A stretch of DNA of 64,000 bases from Streptococcus iniae (lineage in GTDB: Bacteria > Bacillota > Bacilli > Lactobacillales > Streptococcaceae), in NCBI RefSeq assembly GCF_030732225.1, contig NZ_CP132230.1, forward strand, positions 586,001-650,000. The letters run 5' to 3'. A program made the position numbers and the translations under genes. This document shows positions 36,550 to 45,983 of this stretch, in pieces. Each line of letters starts with the position of its first letter. Position 1 is the stretch's first letter. The notes under the pieces were generated by a model. It had not been told where the DNA came from. It saw only the letters and a list, made by a program, of their open reading frames with translations, and made no database searches.

Positions 36550-37596
36550 ATGGCTAAACAAACATTAGTATTATTATATGGAGGACGTTCTGCTGAGCGC
36601 GAAGTATCAGTTCTTTCAGCTGAAAGCGTCATGAATGCTATTAATTATGACAAGTTTTTGGTTAAGACTTATTTTATCTCTCAAGAAGGGGAGTTCTTCA
36701 AAACGCAATCATTTGATCAAAAGCCATTGGCCTCTGCTAAATTGATGACAAATGCAACCAAGGACATGAGTCAGAAAATTAAAGCCAGCGACATTTATGA
36801 GAAAGATGCTGTTGTTTTTCCAGTTCTTCATGGACCGATGGGAGAAGATGGCTCAATTCAAGGGTTTTTAGAAATCTTAAAAATGCCTTATGTGGGAACA
36901 ACTATTCTATCATCAAGTGTTGCTATGGATAAAATCACCACAAAACATGTTTTAGAATCGGCAGGTATTCCGCAAGTTGCTTATACTGTCTATATCGAAG
37001 GTGAGGATTTAGAGTTAGCCATTGCTGAAAGTTTAGAAAAACTTACTTTCCCAATTTTTGTCAAACCAGCGAATATGGGTTCTTCTGTTGGCATTTCTAA
37101 AGCTGAGACGCAAGTAGAATTAAGAGAAGCTATTAAATTAGCTCTTAAATATGATAGCCGTATTTTAATTGAGCAAGGACTAGTGGCGCGTGAAATAGAA
37201 GTAGGTCTTTTAGGGAATACTCAAGTTTCTTCAACTCTTCCTGGTGAAGTTGTTAAAGATGTTGCTTTTTATGATTATAAAGCCAAATATGTAGACAATA
37301 AGATTACAATGGCAATACCAGCAGAGATTGAAGCACCAATTGTTGCAGACATGCGACGTTACGCAGAACAAGCTTTCAGAGCAATCGGTGCTTGTGGCTT
37401 GTCACGATGCGATTTCTTCTTAACAGAAGACGGTAAGATTTACCTCAATGAATTAAACACCATGCCAGGATTTACTCAGTGGTCTATGTACCCACTATTA
37501 TGGGAAAATATGGGGATGAGTTATTCTGACTTGATTGAAAAACTTGTTAATTTAGCAAAAGAGGTCTTTGAAAAACGTGAAAGCCATCTGATATAA
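36550..37596 (+). CDS. ddl: D-alanine--D-alanine ligase
   Basis: 348-residue ATP-grasp enzyme that makes D-Ala-D-Ala for peptidoglycan. [20 protein letters not shown] (8-27), [12 protein letters not shown] (about 95-106), [28 protein letters not shown] (Y in the omega loop) and [17 protein letters not shown]. Tyr in FYDYKAKY fits a D-Ala-preferring ligase. Single transcription unit between its own promoter and terminator, next to murF in pathway order. Confidence 0.97.
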   Translation: MAKQTLVLLYGGRSAEREVSVLSAESVMNAINYDKFLVKTYFISQEGEFFKTQSFDQKPLASAKLMTNATKDMSQKIKASDIYEKDAVVFPVLHGPMGEDGSIQGFLEILKMPYVGTTILSSSVAMDKITTKHVLESAGIPQVAYTVYIEGEDLELAIAESLEKLTFPIFVKPANMGSSVGISKAETQVELREAIKLALKYDSRILIEQGLVAREIEVGLLGNTQVSSTLPGEVVKDVAFYDYKAKYVDNKITMAIPAEIEAPIVADMRRYAEQAFRAIGACGLSRCDFFLTEDGKIYLNELNTMPGFTQWSMYPLLWENMGMSYSDLIEKLVNLAKEVFEKRESHLI

Positions 37597-37607
37597 GATA
37601 AACAATT

Positions 37608-37630
37608 GAAGACTCAGGTCTTCTTTTTTA
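37608..37630 (+). terminator. Terminator of ddl
   Basis: GAAGAC (37608-37613), TCAG loop, GTCTTC (37618-37623), then T-run. Confidence 0.8.
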
Positions 37631-37672
37631 GGATGACATGCTTTTAATTGTCCAAGTCATTTTCTAAAAATG

Positions 37673-37681
37673 TGCTATAAT
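37673..37681 (+). promoter_or_regulatory. Promoter of murF
   Basis: Extended -10 TG-C-TATAAT (37673-37681), no clear -35. Confidence 0.6.
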
Positions 37682-37721
37682 ATTATGGTAACTATTAGGA
37701 TTTAATCAAAAAGGATAGAAT

Positions 37722-39101
37722 ATGAAATTAACATTACATGAAATAGCGAAGGTTGTGGATGCAGAAAATGCCATCTCAGAGTTTGAAGACGTTCCCCTGG
37801 GACAAATCGAATTTGATAGCAGAAAAATCACTAAAGGGGACCTTTTTTTGCCCTTAAAAGGCTTACGAGATGGGCATGATTTTATTGATATTGCCTTTGA
37901 AAATGGTGCTGTGGCAACCTTCTCAGAGAAAGTAATTAGTAACAAGCCTTATATTTTAGTGAAAGACACCTTAGTGGCTTTCCAAAAATTAGCTCAGTAT
38001 TATATTGAAAAAATGCGTCTCGACGTTATTGCAGTGACTGGCTCAAATGGTAAAACCAGTACAAAGGACATGATTGAGGCTGTGCTTTCAACCACTTATA
38101 AAACCTATAAAACACAAGGTAACTATAATAATGAAATTGGCTTGCCTTATACGGTACTGCATATGCCTGATGATACAGAAAAAATTGTCCTAGAAATGGG
38201 ACAAGACCATTTGGGTGATATTCATCTCTTATCAGAAATTGCCAAGCCTCACATTGCAGTTGTAACCTTAATCGGTGAAGCCCATTTAGAATTTTTTGGC
38301 AGTCGAGATAAGATTGCAGAAGGCAAAATGCAAATCACAGATGGTATGGATTCAGACGGCATTTTAATTGCCCCAGGTGATGCAATCATTGATCCTTATC
38401 TTCCAGACAATCAAATGATTATCCGTTTTGGACCGCATCAGGAGATTTTTGTTGAAGATGTTGTGGAAGAAAAAACTGGATTAACCTTCACAACTAATGT
38501 GCTTAAAGAGAAGGTCAAACTTCCTTTGGCAGGTAAATTTAATGCCAGTAATGCTATGGTAGCAGCCTATGTTGGTAAACTATTAGCTGTAACTGATGAA
38601 GACATTATTGAAGCATTAGAGACGGTCTCTTTAACCAAAAATCGTACAGAATGGTTGAAAGCTGCTAATGGAGCAGATATATTATCAGATGTCTACAATG
38701 CCAATCCAACAGCGACACGATTGATTTTAGAAAGTTTTTCTAGCATTTCAGCAAATCCTAATGGGAAAAAAATAGCCCTATTAGCTGATATGAAAGAATT
38801 AGGAGAAGACTCAGTAGCTCTTCACTCACAATTAGTCAGTTCTTTGAATCCTAACCTTATTACTGACCTTGTTTTTTATGGAGACGATATTGAAGAGTTG
38901 GCGCAATTAGCCAGTCAAATCTACCCCATTAATAAAGTGCATTTCTTTAGAAAAGATAAGGAGATTGATCAATTTGAAGCCCTTTGCCAACATGTTAAGG
39001 CATTAGTTGAATCAACTGATCAAATCTTACTTAAAGGAAGTAACTCAATGAACCTTGAGCGACTTGTTGATGCTTTAGTGACAACAAGATCATCACGATA
39101 G
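37722..39101 (+). CDS. murF: UDP-MurNAc-tripeptide--D-Ala-D-Ala ligase MurF
   Basis: 459-residue Mur ligase; uses the product of Ddl. ATP loop VTGSNGKTSTKDM (about 106-118), ENGAVATF N-domain, EMGQDHLGDI (about 164-173) and the C-domain with DVYNANPTAT. SD AAAGGA precedes the ATG. Lies downstream of ddl in conserved order. Confidence 0.96.
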   Translation: MKLTLHEIAKVVDAENAISEFEDVPLGQIEFDSRKITKGDLFLPLKGLRDGHDFIDIAFENGAVATFSEKVISNKPYILVKDTLVAFQKLAQYYIEKMRLDVIAVTGSNGKTSTKDMIEAVLSTTYKTYKTQGNYNNEIGLPYTVLHMPDDTEKIVLEMGQDHLGDIHLLSEIAKPHIAVVTLIGEAHLEFFGSRDKIAEGKMQITDGMDSDGILIAPGDAIIDPYLPDNQMIIRFGPHQEIFVEDVVEEKTGLTFTTNVLKEKVKLPLAGKFNASNAMVAAYVGKLLAVTDEDIIEALETVSLTKNRTEWLKAANGADILSDVYNANPTATRLILESFSSISANPNGKKIALLADMKELGEDSVALHSQLVSSLNPNLITDLVFYGDDIEELAQLASQIYPINKVHFFRKDKEIDQFEALCQHVKALVESTDQILLKGSNSMNLERLVDALVTTRSSR

Positions 39102-39121
39102 GGCGTAAGCTCAGAAAAATC

Positions 39122-39150
39122 TTGTCACTCTTACAATCTTAGGGTATAAT
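39122..39150 (+). promoter_or_regulatory. Promoter of the TIGR02206 gene
   Basis: TTGTCA (39122-39127), 17-bp spacer, TATAAT (39145-39150). The predicted start is at about 39157, which is itself an ATG. Confidence 0.7.
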
Positions 39151-39174
39151 GAGGAAATGAAGAAAGGATTAACC

Positions 39175-39861
39175 ATGGAATTTTTTACAACCAATCCGAG
39201 TGGGATTCCACATTTATTTTTCCTGACAGCACTATTAATTGCTCCCTTACTGCTTGTAGCTAGTTTCAGATTTTACAAGTTAAAGAGCTTTCGTCAACTC
39301 TTTTTAGTCATTCAATTTACGCAATTAATTGGACTTTATGGTTGGTATGCATTGAAAGGTTTTCCAATTCAAGAGAGTCTTCCTTTATACCATTGCCGTA
39401 TCGGCATGTTAGCTGTATTTTTCCTGCCAGATAAAACCAAGTGGAAACAACTGTTTATGCTTCTAGGAATCGGTGGGACCATTTTGGCTTTAATTTCGCC
39501 AGATTATTACCCTTACCCTCTATGGCATATCTCTAATGTTGCCTTTTATTTAGGTCATTATGCTCTACTTGTTAATGGTATGGTCTATTTGATGAGATTT
39601 TATGATAGAGATCTCTTGTCTGTACGAGAAATCGTGACCTTTTTAGCTAGTTTACATTTCTTTATTATGATTGTTAATGTAATTACTAAAGGAAATTATG
39701 GTTTCTTGATGAATTTACCGCTTATTCATAGCCAACATTTGGTTTTTAACTTTATTTTCATGACGGCTATTTTAACCTTATTAGCTAAAATTGTTGAAAA
39801 AGGATTTGTAAAAGCTTTAGAAAATAATCCGGAAGCTTTAGCTTACACAATTGAGAAGTAA
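39175..39861 (+). CDS. TIGR02206 (YwaF-like) membrane protein
   Basis: 228-residue integral membrane protein with about seven helices, of the YwaF/TIGR02206 family with no known biochemical role. Family features: LPLYHCRIGM (about 75-84) and the C-terminal INVITKGNYGFL-like stretch VNVITKGNYGFL. Two starts are possible. The ATG at 39175 has an SD (GAAAGGA) 7-8 nt upstream; the ATG at 39157 coincides with the predicted transcript start and would be leaderless. I favour 39175. Confidence 0.82.
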   Translation: MEFFTTNPSGIPHLFFLTALLIAPLLLVASFRFYKLKSFRQLFLVIQFTQLIGLYGWYALKGFPIQESLPLYHCRIGMLAVFFLPDKTKWKQLFMLLGIGGTILALISPDYYPYPLWHISNVAFYLGHYALLVNGMVYLMRFYDRDLLSVREIVTFLASLHFFIMIVNVITKGNYGFLMNLPLIHSQHLVFNFIFMTAILTLLAKIVEKGFVKALENNPEALAYTIEK

Positions 39862-39865
39862 GAGA

Positions 39866-39894
39866 TTGCGAAAGCACTTAAAATCAGCTATAAT
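39866..39894 (+). promoter_or_regulatory. Promoter of prfC
   Basis: TTGCGA (39866-39871), 17-bp spacer, TATAAT (39889-39894). The predicted start at about 39901 is inside the 5' arm of the terminator below. Confidence 0.65.
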
Positions 39895-39897
39895 AAA

Positions 39898-39925
39898 AGA
39901 GTTGTCATCAAAGACGACTCTTTTT
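39898..39925 (+). terminator. Terminator upstream of prfC
   Basis: AGAGTTGTC (39898-39906) pairs with GACGACTCT (39913-39921), then TTTTT. RNA read from upstream forms the 9-bp stem; RNA starting at about 39901 forms only six pairs, so the prfC promoter may escape this terminator. Confidence 0.7.
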
Positions 39926-39937
39926 ACATGTATTATA

Positions 39938-39957
39938 AAGGAGATCAACCAATGTAG
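39938..39957 (+). promoter_or_regulatory. Start-stop mini-ORF in the prfC leader
   Basis: AAGGAG (39938-39943), 8 nt, then ATG-TAG (39952-39957). A start codon with a near-ideal ribosome site is followed at once by a UAG stop, 70 bp upstream of the gene for release factor 3. Confidence 0.5.
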
Positions 39958-40026
39958 TTATTAGGATTGATGTCAAAACTATTACAAGAGTTAAAATGAC
40001 TCTTCAAACATTCAAGGAATAAAATA

Positions 40027-41571
40027 ATGTCATTACAAGAAGAAATTAAAAAAAGAAGAACCTTTGCCATCATCAGTCACCCGGACGCTGGTAAAACAAC
40101 TATTACAGAGCAACTCCTTTATTTTGGAGGAGAATTACGTGAAGCTGGAACTGTTAAAGGAAAGAAAACGGGAACCTTTGCCAAATCTGACTGGATGGAT
40201 ATTGAAAAGCAACGTGGTATTTCGGTGACATCATCTGTGATGCAGTTTGATTACGCTGGAAAACGTGTTAACATTCTAGATACTCCAGGACATGAGGACT
40301 TCTCTGAAGATACGTATAGAACCTTAATGGCTGTTGATGCTGCGGTTATGGTTGTTGACTCAGCTAAGGGGATTGAAGCACAAACTAAAAAACTTTTTGA
40401 AGTTGTTAAACACAGAAACATCCCTGTTTTTACCTTTATCAATAAATTAGACCGTGATGGTCGTGAACCTTTAGAGTTGCTTGAAGAACTAGAAGCAGTT
40501 CTTGGGATTGCATCATACCCGATGAACTGGCCAATTGGTATGGGAAGAGCTTTTGAGGGACTTTATGATTTGCATAATGAACGCCTAGAGCTCTATAAAG
40601 GTGATGAACGCTTTGCAAGTTTAGAAGAAGGGGCAAGTATTTTTGCAAGTAACCCTTTTTACCAACAAGCACTTGAAGATATTGAGCTCTTGCAAGAAGC
40701 TGGAAATGAATTCTCAAAGGATGCTATTTTAGATGGTGAGTTAACACCAGTATTTTTCGGCTCTGCCCTAACTAATTTTGGTGTGCAGACTTTCCTTGAT
40801 ACTTTCTTAGAGTTTGCTCCAGAACCGCATGGTCATAAAACAACAGATGACAAGGTTATTGATCCTCTAAACAACGATTTTTCTGGCTTTGTCTTTAAAA
40901 TTCAGGCAAATATGGATCCACGTCATAGAGACAGAATTGCCTTTGTACGGATTGTTTCTGGTGAGTTTGAAAAAGGTATGGGGGTTAACTTTACTCGTAC
41001 TGGTAAGGGAGCTAAGTTATCTAATGTGACGCAGTTTATGGCTGAATCTCGTGAAAATGTTGAGAATGCTGTAGCTGGTGATATTATTGGTGTTTATGAC
41101 ACGGGTACTTATCAGGTTGGTGATACTTTAACTGTTGGAAAAAATAAATTTGAGTTTGAACCTCTTCCAACTTTTACCCCTGAAATCTTTATGAAAGTTT
41201 CACCTAAAAATGTTATGAAGCAAAAATCTTTCCATAAGGGAATGGAGCAGTTAGTTCAAGAAGGTGCTGTTCAGCTTTATAAAAACTATCAAACCGGCGA
41301 GTATATGCTAGGAGCAGTGGGGCAATTGCAGTTTGAAGTCTTTAAACATCGTATGGAAGGTGAATATAATGCAGAAGTTGTCATGACACCGATGGGGAAA
41401 AAGACTGTTCGTTGGATTGATGAAGCTGATTTGGATCAACGCATGTCATCTAGCCGCAATATCTTGGCTAAGGACCGATTTGATCAACCTGTCTTCCTCT
41501 TTGAGAATGAATTTGCCCTACGTTGGTTTGCAGATAAATATCCCGATGTTCAACTAGAAGAAAAAATGTAA
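40027..41571 (+). CDS. prfC: Peptide chain release factor 3
   Basis: 514-residue translational GTPase that removes RF1/RF2 from ribosomes after peptide release. G1 [16 protein letters not shown] (17-32), G2 region [12 protein letters not shown]3 DTPGHEDF, G4 NKLD, G5 SAL-type GSALTNFG. C-terminal domains complete. SD AAGGA precedes the ATG. The leader has a terminator and an AUG-UAG mini-ORF, hinting at translation-linked control. Confidence 0.97.
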   Translation: MSLQEEIKKRRTFAIISHPDAGKTTITEQLLYFGGELREAGTVKGKKTGTFAKSDWMDIEKQRGISVTSSVMQFDYAGKRVNILDTPGHEDFSEDTYRTLMAVDAAVMVVDSAKGIEAQTKKLFEVVKHRNIPVFTFINKLDRDGREPLELLEELEAVLGIASYPMNWPIGMGRAFEGLYDLHNERLELYKGDERFASLEEGASIFASNPFYQQALEDIELLQEAGNEFSKDAILDGELTPVFFGSALTNFGVQTFLDTFLEFAPEPHGHKTTDDKVIDPLNNDFSGFVFKIQANMDPRHRDRIAFVRIVSGEFEKGMGVNFTRTGKGAKLSNVTQFMAESRENVENAVAGDIIGVYDTGTYQVGDTLTVGKNKFEFEPLPTFTPEIFMKVSPKNVMKQKSFHKGMEQLVQEGAVQLYKNYQTGEYMLGAVGQLQFEVFKHRMEGEYNAEVVMTPMGKKTVRWIDEADLDQRMSSSRNILAKDRFDQPVFLFENEFALRWFADKYPDVQLEEKM

Positions 41572-41581
41572 ATATAAGAAG

Positions 41582-43378
41582 AGAGGCTGGGCAAAAAGTA
41601 GCTTCAGAATAGAAAAAACGAGCATTTCCGCAGTTGGAGATGCTCGTTTTCCTATGTCATGGTTTATAATTATAATAACGACAAAACAACTAGAAAGCCA
41701 TGACTATGTATAAAGAGTATAACACAAATCAACTCAGTTTGGAATTAAATCTTGCCTACGATATTCCAATGAATCATGAGGTTAGATTAATCAGTCTCTT
41801 TGTGGACAGTATTCCAAATCATATTTTGCTTGAAGAGACGTCTCACACTGGTCGTCCTGCCTTTCATCCTGCCATGCTTTTGAAGATGACGCTCTTCGCC
41901 TATGCCCGCCAGGTCTTTTCTGGTCGCAAAATAGTTCAGATGAATGAAGAAGTCATTCCCATGAAATGGTTGAGCCAGGACACCTACGTTAGCTATAAAA
42001 CCATCAATAATTTTCGTTCTAGTAAACATGCCAATAACCTAATTAAGACCGCCTTTATTTATTTCACCCTCCTCATGCGTGAGAATGGCATGATTGAAGA
42101 TGATGCTCTCTTTATCGATGGCACCAAGCTAGAAGCTGATGCTAATCTCTACTCTTTCACTTGGAAAAGAGCTGTTGATAAATACGAAGAGGCACTAAAC
42201 GGAAAAATCTCAGAACTCTATGACCAGCTGGTTCAAGAGGGGGTAAACCTAGCTCTGTCTAAAGAAGAATGCGAAACCAGCGAGGGGTTAGTGCGCCTTT
42301 TAGAAGACACTGAACAGGCCTTGGCGGAAGTTGAGAAATCAATTTCTGAGGAACCAAAAGTTATCAAGGGAGGTTCTGCCAATAAACAAAAGCGACGTCG
42401 TATTAAGAAACTGCGCAACCAGTTGAGAAAGGATTATCTCCCTCGTAAGCAACGCTATGAGGAGGCTAGAGAGATTCTAGAAGAGCGTAACTCTTTCTCC
42501 AAAACGGACCACGATGCCACTTTTATGCGAATGAAAGAGGACCACATGATGAATGGCCAGCTCAAACCTGGCTATAATGTTCAAGCTGCCACCAATGGTC
42601 AATATGTTCTTGCATATGATATATTTCCAAATCCAACGGACACCCGAACCCTGAAACCATTTCTCCAATCCATTCAAACTCTGGACCTCTTCCAAAATAT
42701 TGTCGCCGATGCCGGTTATGGCAGTGAGGAGAATTATAGTTTTATCATTGATGAGTTGGAGAAATCTCCTCTGATTCCCTATGGCATGTACCAGAAGGAA
42801 TTGACTAAGAAATATAAAAACAGTCCTACTAATCCAAATAATTGGGACTACCTTGAAGAAACAGACCAATTCATTAAACCAGATGGTGTTGTTTATTCCT
42901 TTAAATATTACTCTCGTAGAAAAGATAAGTATGGCTTTGAACGGGATTTCAAGATTTATGAGGCAGAAAAAATACAAAGCACGGAAGAGTTGGAAAAACT
43001 TTCCAAAACAGAAAGTGGTCGCCAGAAACAGATCCATTACAATCCAACTTGGAATTACTTTAAAGAACTCATAAAGGAAGAATTACATAGCGAAGATGGC
43101 TCTCGAATCTATGCCAAACGGAAAATCGATGTCGAACCCGTTTTTGGCCGATTGAAGAGTGTTTTTGGCGTGCGTAGAGTCCATGTCAGAGGCAATCAAG
43201 CCGTCCAAACGGAGGTTGGATTCCTCTTCATGAGTATGAATCTCACGAAATTAGCTAAGAATCTCGACTCTAAAACTTCAAATACTCAAAAACCACACAG
43301 TGATTTTTTCATCTTGATTGTTTTCAAGACTGAAATCTCTGCGTGGTTTTATTTGAAGCTACTTTTTGCCCAGCCTCT
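41582..43378 (+). mobile_element. IS1182-family insertion sequence
   Basis: About 1.8 kb element with perfect 25-bp terminal inverted repeats (41582-41606 and 43354-43378; outer bases AGAGGCTGGGCAAAAAGTAG). One transposase gene on the plus strand. It lies directly after prfC. No convincing target duplication is visible. Confidence 0.9.
41615..41650 (+). terminator. Hairpin near the IS1182 left end
   Basis: AAAACGAGCAT (41615-41625) pairs with ATGCTCGTTTT (41640-41650). It lies between the left inverted repeat and the transposase gene and could stop read-through from prfC, ending either prfC RNA or incoming transcription. Confidence 0.6.
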
Positions 43379-43391
43379 TTTAAAGTATTGA
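41700..43391 (+). CDS. IS1182-family transposase
   Basis: 563-residue DDE transposase. The N-terminal part is the DUF772/InsH-type domain (HEVRLISLFVDSIPNHILLE, RPAFHPAMLLKMTLFAYARQ). Catalytic Asp in DALFIDGTKLEADANLY, second in VADAGYGSEENY, then the C-terminal DDE segment VEPVFGRLKSVFGVRRVHVR with the catalytic Glu in VEPVFG. The stop at 43389-43391 lies beyond the right inverted repeat, so the last residues come from host DNA. Confidence 0.9.
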   Translation: MTMYKEYNTNQLSLELNLAYDIPMNHEVRLISLFVDSIPNHILLEETSHTGRPAFHPAMLLKMTLFAYARQVFSGRKIVQMNEEVIPMKWLSQDTYVSYKTINNFRSSKHANNLIKTAFIYFTLLMRENGMIEDDALFIDGTKLEADANLYSFTWKRAVDKYEEALNGKISELYDQLVQEGVNLALSKEECETSEGLVRLLEDTEQALAEVEKSISEEPKVIKGGSANKQKRRRIKKLRNQLRKDYLPRKQRYEEAREILEERNSFSKTDHDATFMRMKEDHMMNGQLKPGYNVQAATNGQYVLAYDIFPNPTDTRTLKPFLQSIQTLDLFQNIVADAGYGSEENYSFIIDELEKSPLIPYGMYQKELTKKYKNSPTNPNNWDYLEETDQFIKPDGVVYSFKYYSRRKDKYGFERDFKIYEAEKIQSTEELEKLSKTESGRQKQIHYNPTWNYFKELIKEELHSEDGSRIYAKRKIDVEPVFGRLKSVFGVRRVHVRGNQAVQTEVGFLFMSMNLTKLAKNLDSKTSNTQKPHSDFFILIVFKTEISAWFYLKLLFAQPLLKY

Positions 43392-43467
43392 TAAGGTTAT
43401 AAAGTGTTTTTTGCCACAGTTTATATGTCTTTGGTATGACTTTTATTACAAAAATGTAACAAAAGTG

Positions 43468-43495
43468 TTGCAATGATATTTTTAAGTGATATAAT
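43468..43495 (+). promoter_or_regulatory. Promoter of the first secreted DUF6287-like gene
   Basis: TTGCAA (43468-43473), 16-bp spacer, TATAAT (43490-43495) with TG at 43487-43488. An inverted repeat TTACA-AAAA-TGTAA (43446-43459) lies just upstream of the -35. Confidence 0.65.
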
Positions 43496-43535
43496 GAAAA
43501 TGAAATAATGATAAAAAGACATTTGGAGACCTATT

Positions 43536-44159
43536 ATGAAAAAAAGATTAGTTTTTGCTATTTCGACCATTATTGTGATTCTTTCCGCATTTTTAGCCAT
43601 TACCTTCTTCACTGCCAAACCTCAAGAACAAGCGCTTAAAAAAGACGTTAGTCAGTCACAAGTTAAAAAAGCAAAAGTGAAAAAGAAAGCATTAAAAATA
43701 AGTCAAGATACCAGTCGTGTGAATCAATCTGAAACTATTAATCATAGTGGTCAAAAGAGTAGTCAAGAAAATACTTCTCATTCAACAAGTGCTACTATTG
43801 GAGCACAAAATGGAAAAATAAGTGAAACACAAACTTTACTAAGCGCTTTACAAAATCGAGATTTCTCTTCGATTGTTGGAACATGGGAAAATGATTTAGG
43901 TGACCTTATCATTATTGCTGATGATAGCAGCCTTACTCTAGAGTATAAGCAGCCTGACGGTAGTATAAGTAGCGGCCAGGACAAAATAGGTACGGGTGTT
44001 ATCCAAGAGGACTGTTACATGGCTAATATTACTGGCGCTAGATTTATAGTAATTCCTGCTGGTGTAAAAAATAACCATAATGGAATGGTATATCATCAGA
44101 ATTCAATTGTTGTAGGACAATCCTTAGCGGCAGATGAACATCCATTTTTTAAACACTAA
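43536..44159 (+). CDS. Secreted DUF6287-like protein
   Basis: 207-residue exported protein. N-terminal signal or anchor helix (about 5-26, LVFAISTIIVILSAFLAITF), a Lys/Ser/Gln-rich linker (about 30-105) and a small C-terminal domain that begins IVGTWENDLGDLIIIADDSS. The GTW-x-n-G-D pattern resembles the streptococcal DUF6287 domain; the exact family is uncertain. SD GGAGA precedes the ATG. The next gene has a similar layout and a GTW domain, so the two look like a divergent duplicated pair. Function unknown. Confidence 0.7.
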   Translation: MKKRLVFAISTIIVILSAFLAITFFTAKPQEQALKKDVSQSQVKKAKVKKKALKISQDTSRVNQSETINHSGQKSSQENTSHSTSATIGAQNGKISETQTLLSALQNRDFSSIVGTWENDLGDLIIIADDSSLTLEYKQPDGSISSGQDKIGTGVIQEDCYMANITGARFIVIPAGVKNNHNGMVYHQNSIVVGQSLAADEHPFFKH

Positions 44160-44218
44160 TCAAGTCATTTCATATAGAGATTTGACATCAATCAAGATCA
44201 TAATAAGGAGAGAAAAAA

Positions 44219-45025
44219 ATGAAAAAGAAATTTGCTGTTAGTACCCTAGTCCTTACATTGGCATGCTCAAGTATTCTTTGCTTCGGTCAGGAACAAAAAA
44301 GTGCTAAAAAGCAACCTATAAGTAAAGCAATTCCAGTTAGTCACTTAAAAATGACTCGTAAAAAAGATGCAAATGAAGTTTTTAAAGCTGTCGATGATAA
44401 AAAGTTGACTTCGAGTTCACCTATCAGAGGAAATCTTCCTCAACAAGTGCAAGAACAAAGTCATGTTAATCAACAGACGACTCTTCCAATTTTAGATGAA
44501 AAGGATCAAGCATTTGAGCTTCCTGTAACAACTGCAGCTCAAGAAGTTGCTCAAGTTGCTGATGCAAAAACGACAAATAATGGTGAGCAAGTCAACAGAA
44601 TGAGTCAAACTCCAGAAGTGGCAACACTACCTGCTCTTCAAACCTTAATGCCACTACCTGTTGCTAGTATTGGTACATGGACTGTCCAAGTTGAGCCAGA
44701 TTGGTTAGTGACCATTACAGTTTCTGCTGATGGAACAGTAAGTCGAGTTGATCAATCAGAAACTTATACTTACTATTCTCAACCACAAAGTGTACATTTT
44801 AATGGGGTTTATGATCGTGGGAATGGCAATTATGAATTGGTTGGTGATTATGGGACAAATCAAGCTATTATGATTATTGGTGGAATCGGTGGTGCTAATA
44901 TCAAATATACCTTTGGCATGCATCTTGACGGAAATAGTCTCATCCCTGTTTTGTGGCAAACGGACATTGCTTCTGAATTTGATTTTGCTTCTCCTTTAAG
45001 TGGCCCAACGTTAAGAAAACCATAA
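44219..45025 (+). CDS. Secreted protein with GTW domain
   Basis: 268-residue exported protein. N-terminal signal peptide (about 1-23, KKKFAVSTLVLTLACSSILC), no canonical lipobox. A long low-complexity linker (about 25-150) is followed by a C-terminal domain starting SIGTWTVQVEPDWLVTITVS and ADGTVSRVDQS. It is laid out as in the preceding gene and probably homologous. SD AAGGAGAG precedes the ATG. Same operon as 43536-44159. Function unknown. Confidence 0.68.
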   Translation: MKKKFAVSTLVLTLACSSILCFGQEQKSAKKQPISKAIPVSHLKMTRKKDANEVFKAVDDKKLTSSSPIRGNLPQQVQEQSHVNQQTTLPILDEKDQAFELPVTTAAQEVAQVADAKTTNNGEQVNRMSQTPEVATLPALQTLMPLPVASIGTWTVQVEPDWLVTITVSADGTVSRVDQSETYTYYSQPQSVHFNGVYDRGNGNYELVGDYGTNQAIMIIGGIGGANIKYTFGMHLDGNSLIPVLWQTDIASEFDFASPLSGPTLRKP

Positions 45026-45031
45026 AAAAAG

Positions 45032-45061
45032 AGCCTAGGACATTACTGTTCTGGGCTTTAA
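45032..45061 (+). terminator. Weak terminator after the secreted pair
   Basis: AGCCTAGGACA pairs with TGTTCTGGGCT with two G-T pairs, followed by a short T-run. Confidence 0.45.
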
Positions 45062-45200
45062 ATGATATAAAAAATTAACAATAGATAGTTTAAAAACGCA
45101 TCATAAACCATTAAACTCAATTACTTAGGATATAGACTTAGACTCAAAAAAACATTGTATTAATAAACTTTTTGCAAGAAAGATCGTAAGAAAATAGACT

Positions 45201-45977
45201 TTAGATGAGCCCATAGTGTTTGAGTCCAAAAAGGATTCCGTCTTCTGTGTTTTTATGGGTGATAAACTCAGCAAGTTCTTTTAGTTCAGCTATAGCATTC
45301 TCCATGGCAATGGGATGATCAACAGCTTTTAATAAATCAAGGTCGTTCCCACCGTCACCAAATCCATAAGTTGGTAGATTACTTAAACCTAGATATTTTT
45401 TTATAGTGTTAACACCTGTGCCTTTATTGAAGCCTGTTTTTACAACATCAATAGAAAATGGACTATTACGCAAGAATTGTAAACTGGGCACAGCTTTCTT
45501 ATAAAAATGATCATTGTCTTTGTTAGAAGCACCTACAAGAATCATATTAACGTCGTGATCCAAATAGTAGTTGTCATCGATTCTTGGAGTAGGGCCATGA
45601 AAATACTTGAAATGTTGTTTAAGACCTTCAGATAAATCTGCTAAAATTAGTTCTTTAGGGGTGTAATAAGCAATACTTTCTCCTAAACGTCGGGCTAATT
45701 GCAATGTGTCTTTAATATCTTGTTTATCAATTGTTTCAGAAGAAATAATTTGGCCTTCTACCTGAACAACCATACCATTTAGCATAGCGACAGAGTCAAT
45801 CCCAGATTCTTCTAAAACAGTATCGAGTTCCTTTACAGATCGACCTGTTGCAATTGCTGGTAAATAGCCATTGGCACGTAATTGTTTAAGAGCATGGCGG
45901 TTTTCATAAGAAATATGTGATGAGGCATTCAAAAGAGTGCCATCTAGGTCAAAAAAGACAATACCTTTATAGTTCAT
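45201..45977 (-). CDS. Cof-type HAD phosphatase
   Basis: 258-residue HAD superfamily hydrolase (Cof/YidA type). Motif I DLDGTLLNASSH (10-21), motif II ATGRSVKE, motif III Lys in NKGTGVNTI, motif IV GDGGNDLDLL. The cap domain lies between motifs II and III. Substrate likely a small phosphorylated metabolite. No SD precedes the ATG; an extended -10 ends exactly six bases upstream, so the mRNA is predicted to start at the AUG. Confidence 0.9.
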   Translation of the reverse strand: MNYKGIVFFDLDGTLLNASSHISYENRHALKQLRANGYLPAIATGRSVKELDTVLEESGIDSVAMLNGMVVQVEGQIISSETIDKQDIKDTLQLARRLGESIAYYTPKELILADLSEGLKQHFKYFHGPTPRIDDNYYLDHDVNMILVGASNKDNDHFYKKAVPSLQFLRNSPFSIDVVKTGFNKGTGVNTIKKYLGLSNLPTYGFGDGGNDLDLLKAVDHPIAMENAIAELKELAEFITHKNTEDGILFGLKHYGLI

Positions 45978-45983
45978 AACTTT

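Noticed and set aside
42477..43037. 186-codon minus-strand frame inside the IS1182 transposase
   Set aside because: Antisense shadow of the transposase with no ribosome site.
45062..45200. Small RNA or gene between the secreted pair and the HAD gene
   Set aside because: No promoter-terminator pair and no open frame of note; I see nothing in it.
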